DNA from: an uncultured Collinsella sp.
Lineage (GTDB): Bacteria > Actinomycetota > Coriobacteriia > Coriobacteriales > Coriobacteriaceae
Assembly (NCBI GenBank): GCA_900550785.1
Contig: URTL01000031.1
Coordinates: forward strand, 1-16,688
Direction: 5' to 3'
Length of the DNA: 16,688 nt
Of this stretch, positions 1-6,271 are shown one piece after another. The notes beneath the pieces were generated by a model. The model ran no database searches and was not told where the DNA came from. It worked only from the letters and a program-made list of their open reading frames with translations. The position numbers were made by a program, and so were the translations under genes. Each line of letters opens with the position of its first letter. The first letter of the stretch is position 1.

Positions 1-564
1 GTCAATGTCAACACCGAGCTCAAGACCAAGTCGGTCAAGGAACTCGTCATCGAGAACACCTGCACCCTGTTCAACCTGATCAATATCATCCTGGCCGCGC
101 TCGTCATCGTGACTCGCGCCTGGAAGAACCTGACCTTCCTGGGGGTCGTGCTCCTCAACACGGGCATCGGTATCGTGCAGGCCCTGCGCTCCAAGCGCAT
201 GGTGGACAAGCTCACACTGCTCGCCTCAAAGTGCGCCGTCGCGGTTCGCGACGATCGGGAGGTCGAGCTTCAGCTCGACGAGCTCGTGCTCGACGACCTC
301 GACAAAGCTCGAAGCCGCGCAGCCATACACATCGACACCAGCATCCAAATCCTGGATGGCGCGCGTGTAGGCGCCCGAGCGAATGGTGAGATTGGTGGCG
401 AGCACGCCCACGCGACGCGTACGCGTGCTGTTGATGGCGGCGCGCGCGCCCGGGGCGATCACGCCGATCACGGGAACGTCGAGCACTTGCTGAGCCAAAC
501 GCAAGGCCGCGGCGGTCGCCGTGTTGCAGGCGATGACCATGATCTTAACGTCGTGCCTCGATAG
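1..564 (+). CDS. Cation-transporting P-type ATPase, partial and broken (N-terminal part only)
   Basis: The frame is open at the window start and stops at 562-564. The first 100 residues match the region of P-type cation ATPases (calcium/magnesium-like type) around the first two membrane helices. A TKSVKELV segment is followed by two hydrophobic helices at about residues 22-38 and 44-60, an LNTGIGIVQ turn, an SKRMVDKLTLL cytosolic helix, then VRDDREVEL and DELVLDDL, which resemble the start of the actuator domain. After about position 300 the protein no longer resembles an ATPase: it is the antisense reading of murI. The actuator TGES, phosphorylation DKTGT and remaining helices are absent, so this is a remnant or one side of a false join. 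Family recognition is good; substrate cannot be assigned. Confidence 0.7.
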   Translation, partial: VNVNTELKTKSVKELVIENTCTLFNLINIILAALVIVTRAWKNLTFLGVVLLNTGIGIVQALRSKRMVDKLTLLASKCAVAVRDDREVELQLDELVLDDLDKARSRAAIHIDTSIQILDGARVGARANGEIGGEHAHATRTRAVDGGARARGDHADHGNVEHLLSQTQGRGGRRVAGDDHDLNVVPR

Positions 565-768
565 CCAGCGGCCCGCCTGCAGCGCAAACGAGCGAACCTC
601 GTCCTCGGTGCGGGTGCCATAAGGGCAGCGCTTAGTGTCACCGAAATAGTAGACGGACTCGTGCGGAAGTGCCGTTGCGATCGCGCGCGCGACCGTCAAG
701 CCGCCCAGGCCCGAGTCGAACACGCCGATCGGACGCGTGTCCCCGGCCATATTATCGATATCGGACAT
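226..768 (-). pseudogene. murI: Glutamate racemase, 3'-truncated
   Basis: MurI converts L-glutamate to D-glutamate for peptidoglycan. The N-terminal two thirds is clear: GVFDSGLGG with the first-half catalytic Asp (D18), CPYGTRTEDEV, and IACNTATAA with catalytic Cys (C81). The protein then runs to VYGCAASSFVEVVEHE and stops at about 180 residues, where family members have about 265. The second active-site block (GCTHYPL with the other catalytic Cys) is missing, so the product should be inactive. The last part overlaps the plus-strand ATPase reading, so the break lies within about 226-310. The ATG at 768 has a GGTGAGG element close by; a TTG at 804 in frame is possible but less likely. It follows the HAD gene by 51 bp and is probably co-transcribed with it. 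Confidence 0.85.
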
Positions 769-819
769 TACCTCACCAGATTCTCTCTCGAAAAATGCGA
801 CCAATCGTGATGCGTCGCG

Positions 820-1731
820 CTACGAACGGGCTGCGACCAGCAGCTCGGCCGTTGCCACCCAACCGTCGACAATCTTGCCGCGCGTAATATAGGCATTGTC
901 GCAGGCGTCCAAGAACTCCGGGGCACCGGCGCTCGTCAGACCATTCTCGACCAGGCAGAACATGCCAACATGGTCGGCCATGTAGAAGTCGGACTCGGAG
1001 TCGCCGAGCGCAAGCGTCTCCTCGCGCTCGATCCCCAGGTGCTCGCAGAAGCGCGCAATGGCAACGCCTTTGTTAAGACCCGCCGGATTGATGTTGAAGG
1101 CGCGACCGTCCTCGACGCGATCGAGCTCGAGCGTCGTCGGCTTGGACAGGTGAGTCAGATGGCCGTTGCAAGCCCAGATCAGACCGCAGCCGGCCTCGTC
1201 CAGGATGGCCTGAACCTCATCATCGGGCACATCGCCGCGCATGCCGACGGTGACCTCACGGTATTTGTAGCCGGTCGACATGTCGTTGTGATACTCGATC
1301 TTGTGCGGCCAGCGGGCGATGATCTTCTCGCACACGCCGGTCTGCTCGATCACCTGGTGCGGCGTGAGGCCACAGGCGGGGTCGTAAGGCATGTCGCCGG
1401 TCAGATACTCCCAATCGTTGGCTTTGAGGTCGTACATGACCAGGCCGCCCATCTCACCAATGTAGGAGTTGAGGCCGAGCACGCGCGCGTCCTCGTGGAT
1501 CATGGTACGGTTGCGGCCCGAGGTGGGAACCACCTGAATACCAGCGCGAGCGAGCGCCACGACGGCCTCGACGAGTTTGGTCGAGGGGTTGCCGTCGTTG
1601 TCGCGCAGCACGCACGAGCCGGGTGCGAGCATCGTGGCATCCAGGTCGGTAAAGACGTACTTGACCTTGGCCAAGCGCTCGCGCATCTCGCCCGAAAGCT
1701 CAGCGACGGTCGGCAGGGTATTGTGGGACAT
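820..1731 (-). CDS. Cof-type HAD-IIB family phosphatase
   Basis: This 303-residue haloacid dehalogenase-like hydrolase probably dephosphorylates a small phosphorylated metabolite in the cytoplasm. Motif I is FTDLDATM (Asp29 nucleophile, Asp31), motif II is PTSGR (Thr70/Ser71), motif III is the Lys in LNKGVAI (K221), and motif IV is LGDSESDFYMA (Asp243, Asp248). The C2-type cap lies between motifs II and III at about residues 85-215. Motif I has Ala where most members have Gly (DLDAT rather than DLDGT), which is tolerated in the family. The ATG at 1731 is chosen because GGAG lies 5 nt upstream; an earlier in-frame ATG at 1773 lacks such support. It sits 107 bp after murE and just before murI. 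The substrate is not predictable; sugar-phosphate or phosphoglycerate phosphatases are the usual relatives. Confidence 0.85.
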   Translation of the reverse strand: MSHNTLPTVAELSGEMRERLAKVKYVFTDLDATMLAPGSCVLRDNDGNPSTKLVEAVVALARAGIQVVPTSGRNRTMIHEDARVLGLNSYIGEMGGLVMYDLKANDWEYLTGDMPYDPACGLTPHQVIEQTGVCEKIIARWPHKIEYHNDMSTGYKYREVTVGMRGDVPDDEVQAILDEAGCGLIWACNGHLTHLSKPTTLELDRVEDGRAFNINPAGLNKGVAIARFCEHLGIEREETLALGDSESDFYMADHVGMFCLVENGLTSAGAPEFLDACDNAYITRGKIVDGWVATAELLVAARS

Positions 1732-1838
1732 GGTTACTCCGTTTACGTAGAAGGGTTTGGACTTGGACGGCATGTTTTGATTGAGGGAACACGCTTATGG
1801 CGACAGCGCACTCAGGGCGCCGCCGCCATCATGGATCA

Positions 1839-3401
1839 TTAGTCAAACTGGATAACATCGATCAGGCGATTGGCCAACGAAAGGTCGCTCTCAATGGGCA
1901 CGAACTCGTCGCCCACGTGCATGAGCTCCTCGTCACCCTTCGCCAGCAGCAAGACAATGGTGGGAGCATCGGGGTTGACGTACTCCTCGCGCGCCGCCTT
2001 GAACGCCGCATACACAGCGGCTTCGCGATCGAGGATGATCTTGTTCGGCGTATCGTCGGGAACATGTTCGGCAAGCTCGCGACAGACCTTCATCGGGTCC
2101 TCGTGAGCCGGGTCCTCATTGGCAAAGATCATCAGGTCGGAATACGGTGCGGCCTCGCGCGGAAGCTGCTCGCGGCGCTCCTGCGCCTTGCCGCCGGCAG
2201 CGCCAAACACTGCGATGACCGGGCTGGCGGGAAACGCGCGCTTGACCGACGAGAAAAGCGAGCGGAACGAAAGCTGGTTGTGCGCGTAGTCGACGACACA
2301 AATCACGCGGCCGTCCTTCGACTCCACGACCTCCATACGGCCCGGCACACGCAGTTTGGAGAGGCCCTTCTTGATAGCCTCGATACCGATGCCGATCTCG
2401 CGCGCGGCGGCGATAGCGACCAGCGCGTTCTCCACGTTAAAGTCGCCCGCGATACCCAGCAGGACCTTCTCCCCCGCCTCGGACTCGTCGGCACACAAGC
2501 CATGCAAGTTGAACTCGATGCTAAAGCCGACCATGCGTACGTCGCTCGCCCACAGACTTGCCTCGGGATGCTCGACGCCAACGGTCACCAAGCGCTCGGC
2601 CGTCGACGCTGCCTCTAGCACACGGTCAACCTCTTCGGTGCCTAGATTCACCACGGCGGTCTTTGCCTGGTCAAAGATCCTGAGTTTGCTCTCAAAATAA
2701 TCCTCAAACGTGGGGTGTTCGATCGGCGAGATGTGGTCGCGGCCGATGTTGAGGAAGCACGCCACGTCAAACGGCAGATTCTCGACGCGTTGGTACTTGA
2801 GCGCCTGGCTCGAAACCTCCATGACCATGGACTGGCGACCGGACGTGCGGCAGTTGGCGATATGGCGCCAGACCTCGGGGGCCTCGGGCGTAGTATTGGT
2901 GCTCTCGTAGCACTCGATGCCATCGTCGGTACTCACCGAGCCGATCATGCCGCAGGACTCGCCCGCCGCTTTGATAATCGACTGGAGCATAAAAGCGGCC
3001 GTGGTCTTTCCCTTGGTACCGGTGATACCCACGATCTTGACGTCGTGGTCGGGACGGTCGTAGACCTCCGGCGGCAACAGGGCCATGGCCGTGCGAACGC
3101 TATCAACAACCAGCATCGCAGCACCGCTCTCCTGCGCCAGCGGCTCCAGAGACTCGACCAGTGACTCCTCGCACACAAATGCGACGGCGCCCGCATCGAG
3201 CGCCATGCTCAAAAACGCGGGCTTAAAGGCAGCACCTTTGCAAAAGAACACGTCACCTGCCGAGACCGCGCGCGAATCAAACGAGCAGCCGGTCACGGCA
3301 CGCTCGTCAACCTGCTCTGATGCGCGCAGCTCGCCGCACACGTCGAGAAGCTTGGCAAGCGTATCGACCGTGGTCACGGTCGCGGAATCCGAATGGTGCA
3401 T
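1839..3401 (-). CDS. murE: UDP-MurNAc-L-Ala-D-Glu ligase, probably non-DAP type (MurE)
   Basis: MurE adds the third residue of the peptidoglycan stem peptide using ATP in the cytoplasm. At 520 residues it has all three Mur-ligase domains: an N-terminal UDP-binding domain (SFDSRAVSAGDVFFCKG), the ATPase domain with GITGTKGKTT (residues 125-134), NTTPEAP, VMEVSSQAL and the carbamylated Lys in ESKLRIF (K239), and the C-terminal domain with VVDYAHN. The specificity motif, DNPR in meso-DAP enzymes, reads NEDPAHEDP here (428-436). Loss of the Arg argues against meso-DAP; lysine or ornithine would fit, and ornithine is reported for Collinsella walls as far as I recall. The last motif is LLAKGDEE rather than GKGHE. 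The start ATG has AAAGGTG 4 nt upstream. A terminator separates it from asnB. Confidence 0.93.
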   Translation of the reverse strand: MHHSDSATVTTVDTLAKLLDVCGELRASEQVDERAVTGCSFDSRAVSAGDVFFCKGAAFKPAFLSMALDAGAVAFVCEESLVESLEPLAQESGAAMLVVDSVRTAMALLPPEVYDRPDHDVKIVGITGTKGKTTAAFMLQSIIKAAGESCGMIGSVSTDDGIECYESTNTTPEAPEVWRHIANCRTSGRQSMVMEVSSQALKYQRVENLPFDVACFLNIGRDHISPIEHPTFEDYFESKLRIFDQAKTAVVNLGTEEVDRVLEAASTAERLVTVGVEHPEASLWASDVRMVGFSIEFNLHGLCADESEAGEKVLLGIAGDFNVENALVAIAAAREIGIGIEAIKKGLSKLRVPGRMEVVESKDGRVICVVDYAHNQLSFRSLFSSVKRAFPASPVIAVFGAAGGKAQERREQLPREAAPYSDLMIFANEDPAHEDPMKVCRELAEHVPDDTPNKIILDREAAVYAAFKAAREEYVNPDAPTIVLLLAKGDEELMHVGDEFVPIESDLSLANRLIDVIQFD

Positions 3402-3463
3402 CTTTCACCTTTCTCAGCCATTTGGCAGGGACGGTTTTTATAGTAACTGAAACGCACCCACGC

Positions 3464-3488
3464 AAAAACGGCTCCCGGAGGAGCCGTT
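3464..3488 (-). terminator. Intrinsic terminator after asnB
   Basis: A perfect 9-bp stem (AACGGCTCC, 3467-3475, with GGAGCCGTT, 3480-3488) and a 4-nt loop is followed on the minus strand by T residues (complement of the A run at 3464-3468). It lies 25 bp past the asnB stop, so murE needs its own promoter in the 60 bp that follow. A TATAAA at about 3437-3442 (minus strand) is a weak -10 candidate. Confidence 0.85.
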
Positions 3489-3513
3489 ACGCGCAGGCGT
3501 TCGTAAGCCGAGG

Positions 3514-5394
3514 CTAGGCAGCCTGAACAGAAGGCTGGCCCTCGTCGATAAAGAAGCGCTTGTACCACACTAGGAACACGAGCGGCGTATAGATCTTGCG
3601 CTGGAAATCGCCCTTGCCCGCAAAGTGCAGATCGAGCAGGTGCATGAGTTCGTCGGTATTGAAGAACTCGCTTGCCCACGGCGCGGTGAAGTACTCCTTG
3701 ACATAGTCGTACCACTTTTGCTCGCGCAGCCAGTAGACAATCGGCACCGGGAAGCCCACCTTGGGACGGGTGGCCCACTCATCGGGCAGCGACTTGTTGG
3801 CAGCGTGGCGGAGTACCTGTTTGTTACCGTTCTCGTTGATGCGGTAGCGGTCGGGAATGTGCTCGGCGAACTCCATGACTTTGCGGTCCAGGAAGGGCAC
3901 GCGCAGCTCCAGCGAGTGCGCCATGCACATCTTGTCGGCCTTGAGCAGAATGTCGCCCGGGAGCCACATGTTCATGTCCAGGTACTGCTTCTTGACCAGC
4001 TCGGGCTGACCCTTCACGCGCGCATAGATGGGAGCGGCAAGCTCGAAGGCGCCATCGCCGGTGTTGTACTCGGGCTTGAGCACGCCGTCGACCTCGCGCT
4101 CCGGCCATACCAGAGCCTGTCCCAGGAACGACTTCTCAGGGATCTCGGCACCCTTGACCAGGAAGTTATGTCCCTTGAAGTACGGCATATGCAGCGCCAG
4201 GTTACCGAGCGCGCGACGGATGGGCAGCGGCACCATCTTTTTGTACTTGCGGACCGGGACCGTGTCCTCGTAGTAGGCGTAGCCGCCAAAGAGCTCGTCG
4301 GCACCTTCGCCCGAAAGCACGACGGTGACGTCCTTGCGGGCCATCTCGGCCAAGAACCACAGCGGCACGGAAGACAGGTTGGACTGCGGCTCATCCATGT
4401 GATACTGGATATCCTCAAGCGCACCGAAGAACTCGTCGGCGGTAATCATCTTGCGGACGTTCTCGACGCCGAGCTTATCGGAAAGCTCCTTGGCGTAGTT
4501 GGTCTCGTTGAAGTTCTTGTAGTCAAAGCCCACCGAGAAGGTCTTGTCGGGCATGAGGCAAGCGGCAATATAGCTGGAGTCGACGCCGCCGGAGAGGAAC
4601 GACGCGACCTTGACGTCGGCGATGCGATGGGCCTCGACACTCTCGTGCACGACCTCGTCCAGCTCATCGACATACTCTTCGAACGGCTTCTCGACGGCAG
4701 AGTAATCGCAATCCCAGTAGCGCTCGATGTTCATCTTGCCGGTCGGGATATCGACGGTAAAGTAGTGCGCCGGCGGCAGCTTGTAGACACCCTCGAAGAA
4801 GGTCTCCTCGGTTGCCGAATACTGCAGCGTCATGTACGGACGCAGGGCCTTTTTGTTGACCGCCTTGTGGAAGTGCGGGTAGTCCAGGAAGCTCTTGATC
4901 TCGGAACCAAAGAGCACGCCCGGAGCGCCGTCGCCCGCATCGGCCATGGGATAGTAGTAAAGCGGCTTGATGCCAAAGATGTCGCGGGCGCCAAAAAGCT
5001 TGTTCTTCTTTTTGTCCCAGATGACAAAGGCGTACATACCGCGCAAGCGATCGAGTACGGCCTCGCCCCACTCCTCGTAGCCGTGCAGGAGGCTCTCGGT
5101 GTCGGCGCCGCAGTGGAACTTGTAGCCCTTGGCCTCGAGCTCGGAACGGAGTTCTTGGAAGTTGTAGATCTCGCCGTTGAAGACAATGACGACGCTACCG
5201 TCCTCGTTGGCCATGGGTTGGGCGCCAGCCTCGGTCAGGTCGAGGATCGACAGGCGGCGGAAGCCGAGGGCAACGCGGCCGTCGATAAACTGACCGCCCA
5301 TGTCGGGACCGCGATGGACGATGCGGTCCATCATCTTGGTGAGCACCTCGGATTGGTTATCCGTCCCACCGACAAAACCGACAAAACCGCACAT
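3514..5394 (-). CDS. asnB: Glutamine-hydrolysing asparagine synthetase family protein
   Basis: This protein transfers ammonia from glutamine to an aspartyl carboxylate, using ATP to form an acyl-adenylate. It has 626 residues. The N-terminal class II glutaminase domain begins MCGFVGF, with Cys2 the nucleophile after Met removal, followed by RGPD (28-31), LGFRRLSILD and VFNGEIYN. The C-terminal synthetase domain carries the pyrophosphate loop SGGVDS (268-273), VLSGEGADELFGGY and LELRVPFLD. Length and domain order match Gram-positive AsnB/AsnH. The ATG has AGAGGGGA about 6 nt upstream. The gene is transcribed divergently from tRNA-Val and has its own terminator. Free asparagine synthesis is the default call. 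Amidation of aspartate or another carboxylate in the cell wall, as done by AsnH in Lactococcus and AsnB1 in Lactobacillus, is an alternative suggested by the murE neighbour. Confidence 0.93.
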   Translation of the reverse strand: MCGFVGFVGGTDNQSEVLTKMMDRIVHRGPDMGGQFIDGRVALGFRRLSILDLTEAGAQPMANEDGSVVIVFNGEIYNFQELRSELEAKGYKFHCGADTESLLHGYEEWGEAVLDRLRGMYAFVIWDKKKNKLFGARDIFGIKPLYYYPMADAGDGAPGVLFGSEIKSFLDYPHFHKAVNKKALRPYMTLQYSATEETFFEGVYKLPPAHYFTVDIPTGKMNIERYWDCDYSAVEKPFEEYVDELDEVVHESVEAHRIADVKVASFLSGGVDSSYIAACLMPDKTFSVGFDYKNFNETNYAKELSDKLGVENVRKMITADEFFGALEDIQYHMDEPQSNLSSVPLWFLAEMARKDVTVVLSGEGADELFGGYAYYEDTVPVRKYKKMVPLPIRRALGNLALHMPYFKGHNFLVKGAEIPEKSFLGQALVWPEREVDGVLKPEYNTGDGAFELAAPIYARVKGQPELVKKQYLDMNMWLPGDILLKADKMCMAHSLELRVPFLDRKVMEFAEHIPDRYRINENGNKQVLRHAANKSLPDEWATRPKVGFPVPIVYWLREQKWYDYVKEYFTAPWASEFFNTDELMHLLDLHFAGKGDFQRKIYTPLVFLVWYKRFFIDEGQPSVQAA

Positions 5395-5445
5395 ATACTA
5401 TCCCCTCTGCTGTTGCTGGGCATCAAATCGAATCAGTAGCTTTTG

Positions 5446-5451
5446 AGTATA
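5446..5451 (-). promoter_or_regulatory. Putative -10 element for asnB
   Basis: TATACT on the minus strand lies about 52 nt before the asnB ATG. No good -35 hexamer is visible at 17 bp, so this is only a candidate. The intergenic stretch 5395-5581 would hold divergent promoters for asnB and tRNA-Val. Confidence 0.4.
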
Positions 5452-5565
5452 CCCGAGGGCGTAAAGAGGGGCGGAATGTTCAGGCAATCTCAACTGAATC
5501 AGCTCCGCTGTGACACGCGCCGGTTACCTTTAATGGATATGAGGTGAATGGGGCGATTGTTTTGC

Positions 5566-5571
5566 TATACT
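5566..5571 (+). promoter_or_regulatory. Extended -10 promoter of tRNA-Val
   Basis: TGC followed by TATACT forms an extended -10 box ending 10 nt before the tRNA gene. The expected -35 position is poor, which extended -10 promoters tolerate. Confidence 0.6.
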
Positions 5572-5581
5572 CTCTCCGCAC

Positions 5582-5657
5582 GGGCGATTGGCGCAACGGT
5601 TAGCGCAGGTGCTTTACACGCACAAGGCTGGGGGTTCGAATCCCTCATCGCCCACCA
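5582..5657 (+). tRNA. tRNA-Val (anticodon UAC)
   Basis: A 76-nt cloverleaf folds by hand. The acceptor GGGCGAT (5582-5588) pairs with ATCGCCC (5647-5653). The D stem is GCGC/GCGC. The anticodon stem GGTGC pairs with GCACA apart from a G-A mismatch at its base. The anticodon loop TTTACAC (5613-5619) gives UAC. The T arm is GGGGG-TTCGAAT-CCCTC, then the discriminator A and an encoded CCA (5655-5657). It reads GUA valine codons. It has its own promoter and terminator and is the only complete tRNA seen in the window. Confidence 0.95.
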
Positions 5658-5661
5658 CTGA
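5640..5661 (+). repeat. tRNA-Val 3'-end direct repeat, copy 1
   Basis: Twenty-two bases covering part of the T arm, the acceptor 3' strand, CCA and a few following bases recur exactly at 5827-5848. The similarity continues more weakly through both terminators to a GGGATTCGAACCC motif (5713-5725 and 5900-5912). The whole unit of roughly 85 bp is therefore a diverged tandem duplication. Confidence 0.85.
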
Positions 5662-5667
5662 TTTGAT

Positions 5668-5698
5668 AGGCTCCCAGCAATGGGGGCCTTTCTTTTTT
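5668..5698 (+). terminator. Intrinsic terminator of tRNA-Val
   Basis: The stem AGGCTCCC (5668-5675) pairs with GGGGGCCT (5682-5689) with one G-T pair and a 6-nt loop. A T-rich tract (TTTCTTTTTT) follows immediately. Confidence 0.85.
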
Positions 5699-5725
5699 GG
5701 GCCCATCGCAGAGGGATTCGAACCC

Positions 5726-5826
5726 GACAGGGTGCGGAGCTGAGGAAACGCGAAGCGTTTTCCAGCGCAGCACGCGAGGAGCGGAGCGACGAAGCGGGAC
5801 GCGGGCGGCGCCAGCCGCACGCGGAC
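5726..5826. repeat. GC-rich hairpin-forming filler between the two tRNA 3'-end copies
   Basis: This stretch contains several self-complementary segments. GCTGAGGAAACGC can pair imperfectly with GCGTTTTCCAGC around a GAA loop (about 5738-5767). Short GAGCGGAGCGACGAAGC-like repeats follow, then a GCGGC/GCCGC hairpin near 5809. It replaces the 5' two thirds of a tRNA that would otherwise precede copy 2. No open frame here looks real. Confidence 0.45.
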
Positions 5827-5848
5827 ATCCCTCATCGCCCACCACTGA
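5827..5848 (+). repeat. tRNA-Val 3'-end direct repeat, copy 2 (tRNA fragment)
   Basis: This is an exact 22-nt copy of the tRNA-Val 3' end including CCA, with no tRNA 5' portion before it. It is followed by its own terminator. Such 3'-end copies commonly arise when an element integrates at a tRNA gene, but a simple local duplication would look the same. Confidence 0.85.
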
Positions 5849-5854
5849 ATTGTT

Positions 5855-5885
5855 AGGCCTCCAGCGATGGAGGCCTTTCCTTTTT
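5855..5885 (+). terminator. Second intrinsic terminator, in the duplicated unit
   Basis: A perfect 8-bp stem (AGGCCTCC, 5855-5862, with GGAGGCCT, 5869-5876) is followed by TTTCCTTTTT. It corresponds to the tRNA-Val terminator but has compensating base differences that keep the stem paired. Confidence 0.75.
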
Positions 5886-5937
5886 CAGGCCCAGCGCATG
5901 GGATTCGAACCCGCCAGCACGTCTGTCACAAAGGCCG

Positions 5938-6154
5938 TGGTCAAAAAATGGCAAAAATGAGTACTGCTACTTTGTTTGCAACATATAAATAGACAGTATT
6001 TGCTTAAGTTACGCAACATATGTCCATTATAAGGACTAACAGTTGGCTCAAAATCGTGCTTTCATCGCCATTTCGACTTGCTATCTGGCCTTATTAGTCC
6101 AAAATTGCTGCTACCAAATCGGTAACAGTACTCATATTTGATGTTTTTTGACCA
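5938..6154. mobile_element. MITE-like element with 33-nt imperfect terminal inverted repeats
   Basis: The left arm 5938-5970 (begins TGGTCAAAAAATGG) and the right arm 6122-6154 (reverse complement begins TGGTCAAAAAACAT) match at 28 of 33 positions and share TGAGTACTG. The 151-bp interior is AT-rich compared with the flanks and contains no convincing ORF. It has a shorter inner inverted repeat (GGACTAA at 6033-6039, TTAGTCC at 6094-6100) and two copies of GCAACATAT. I see no clear target-site duplication. It could be a non-autonomous mobile element, a structured RNA or a genus-specific intergenic repeat. Confidence 0.5.
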
Positions 6155-6271
6155 GCAGGTCTCCCTGCCTTAGCAAATCTAAGGCAAAACGGGCTCCGGA
6201 TCGCCAAATCATGCCGCATATGACACACCCAGCAGTCCGGAACCCGGTCCAAATTGAGTTATTGCGCCGCG
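6155..6271. other. Intergenic stretch downstream of argD with two small hairpins
   Basis: GCAGG/CCTGC (6155-6168) and GCCTTAG/CTAAGGC (6167-6185) form adjacent, slightly overlapping hairpins. Neither is followed by a T run in the argD direction, so no convincing argD terminator is visible. The rest shows only TCCGGA-type short palindromes. Confidence 0.4.

Noticed and set aside
3625..5439. Plus-strand 604-codon open frame opposite asnB
   Set aside because: Antisense shadow of asnB with no recognisable domain; asnB has an intact active site and start.
5565..5845. Overlapping minus-strand ORFs containing DSNPQP or DEGFEPPA phrases
   Set aside because: These are antisense readings of the tRNA 3' end and its duplicate, a well-known source of spurious predicted proteins; no ribosome binding site or family match.
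5640..5912. CRISPR-like array
   Set aside because: Only two diverged copies of a tRNA-derived unit with an unequal spacer; no regular repeats or cas genes.
5713..5912. A second functional tRNA on either strand built around the GGGATTCGAACCC motifs
   Set aside because: Only T-arm-like segments are present; acceptor, D and anticodon arms cannot be paired in the flanking sequence.
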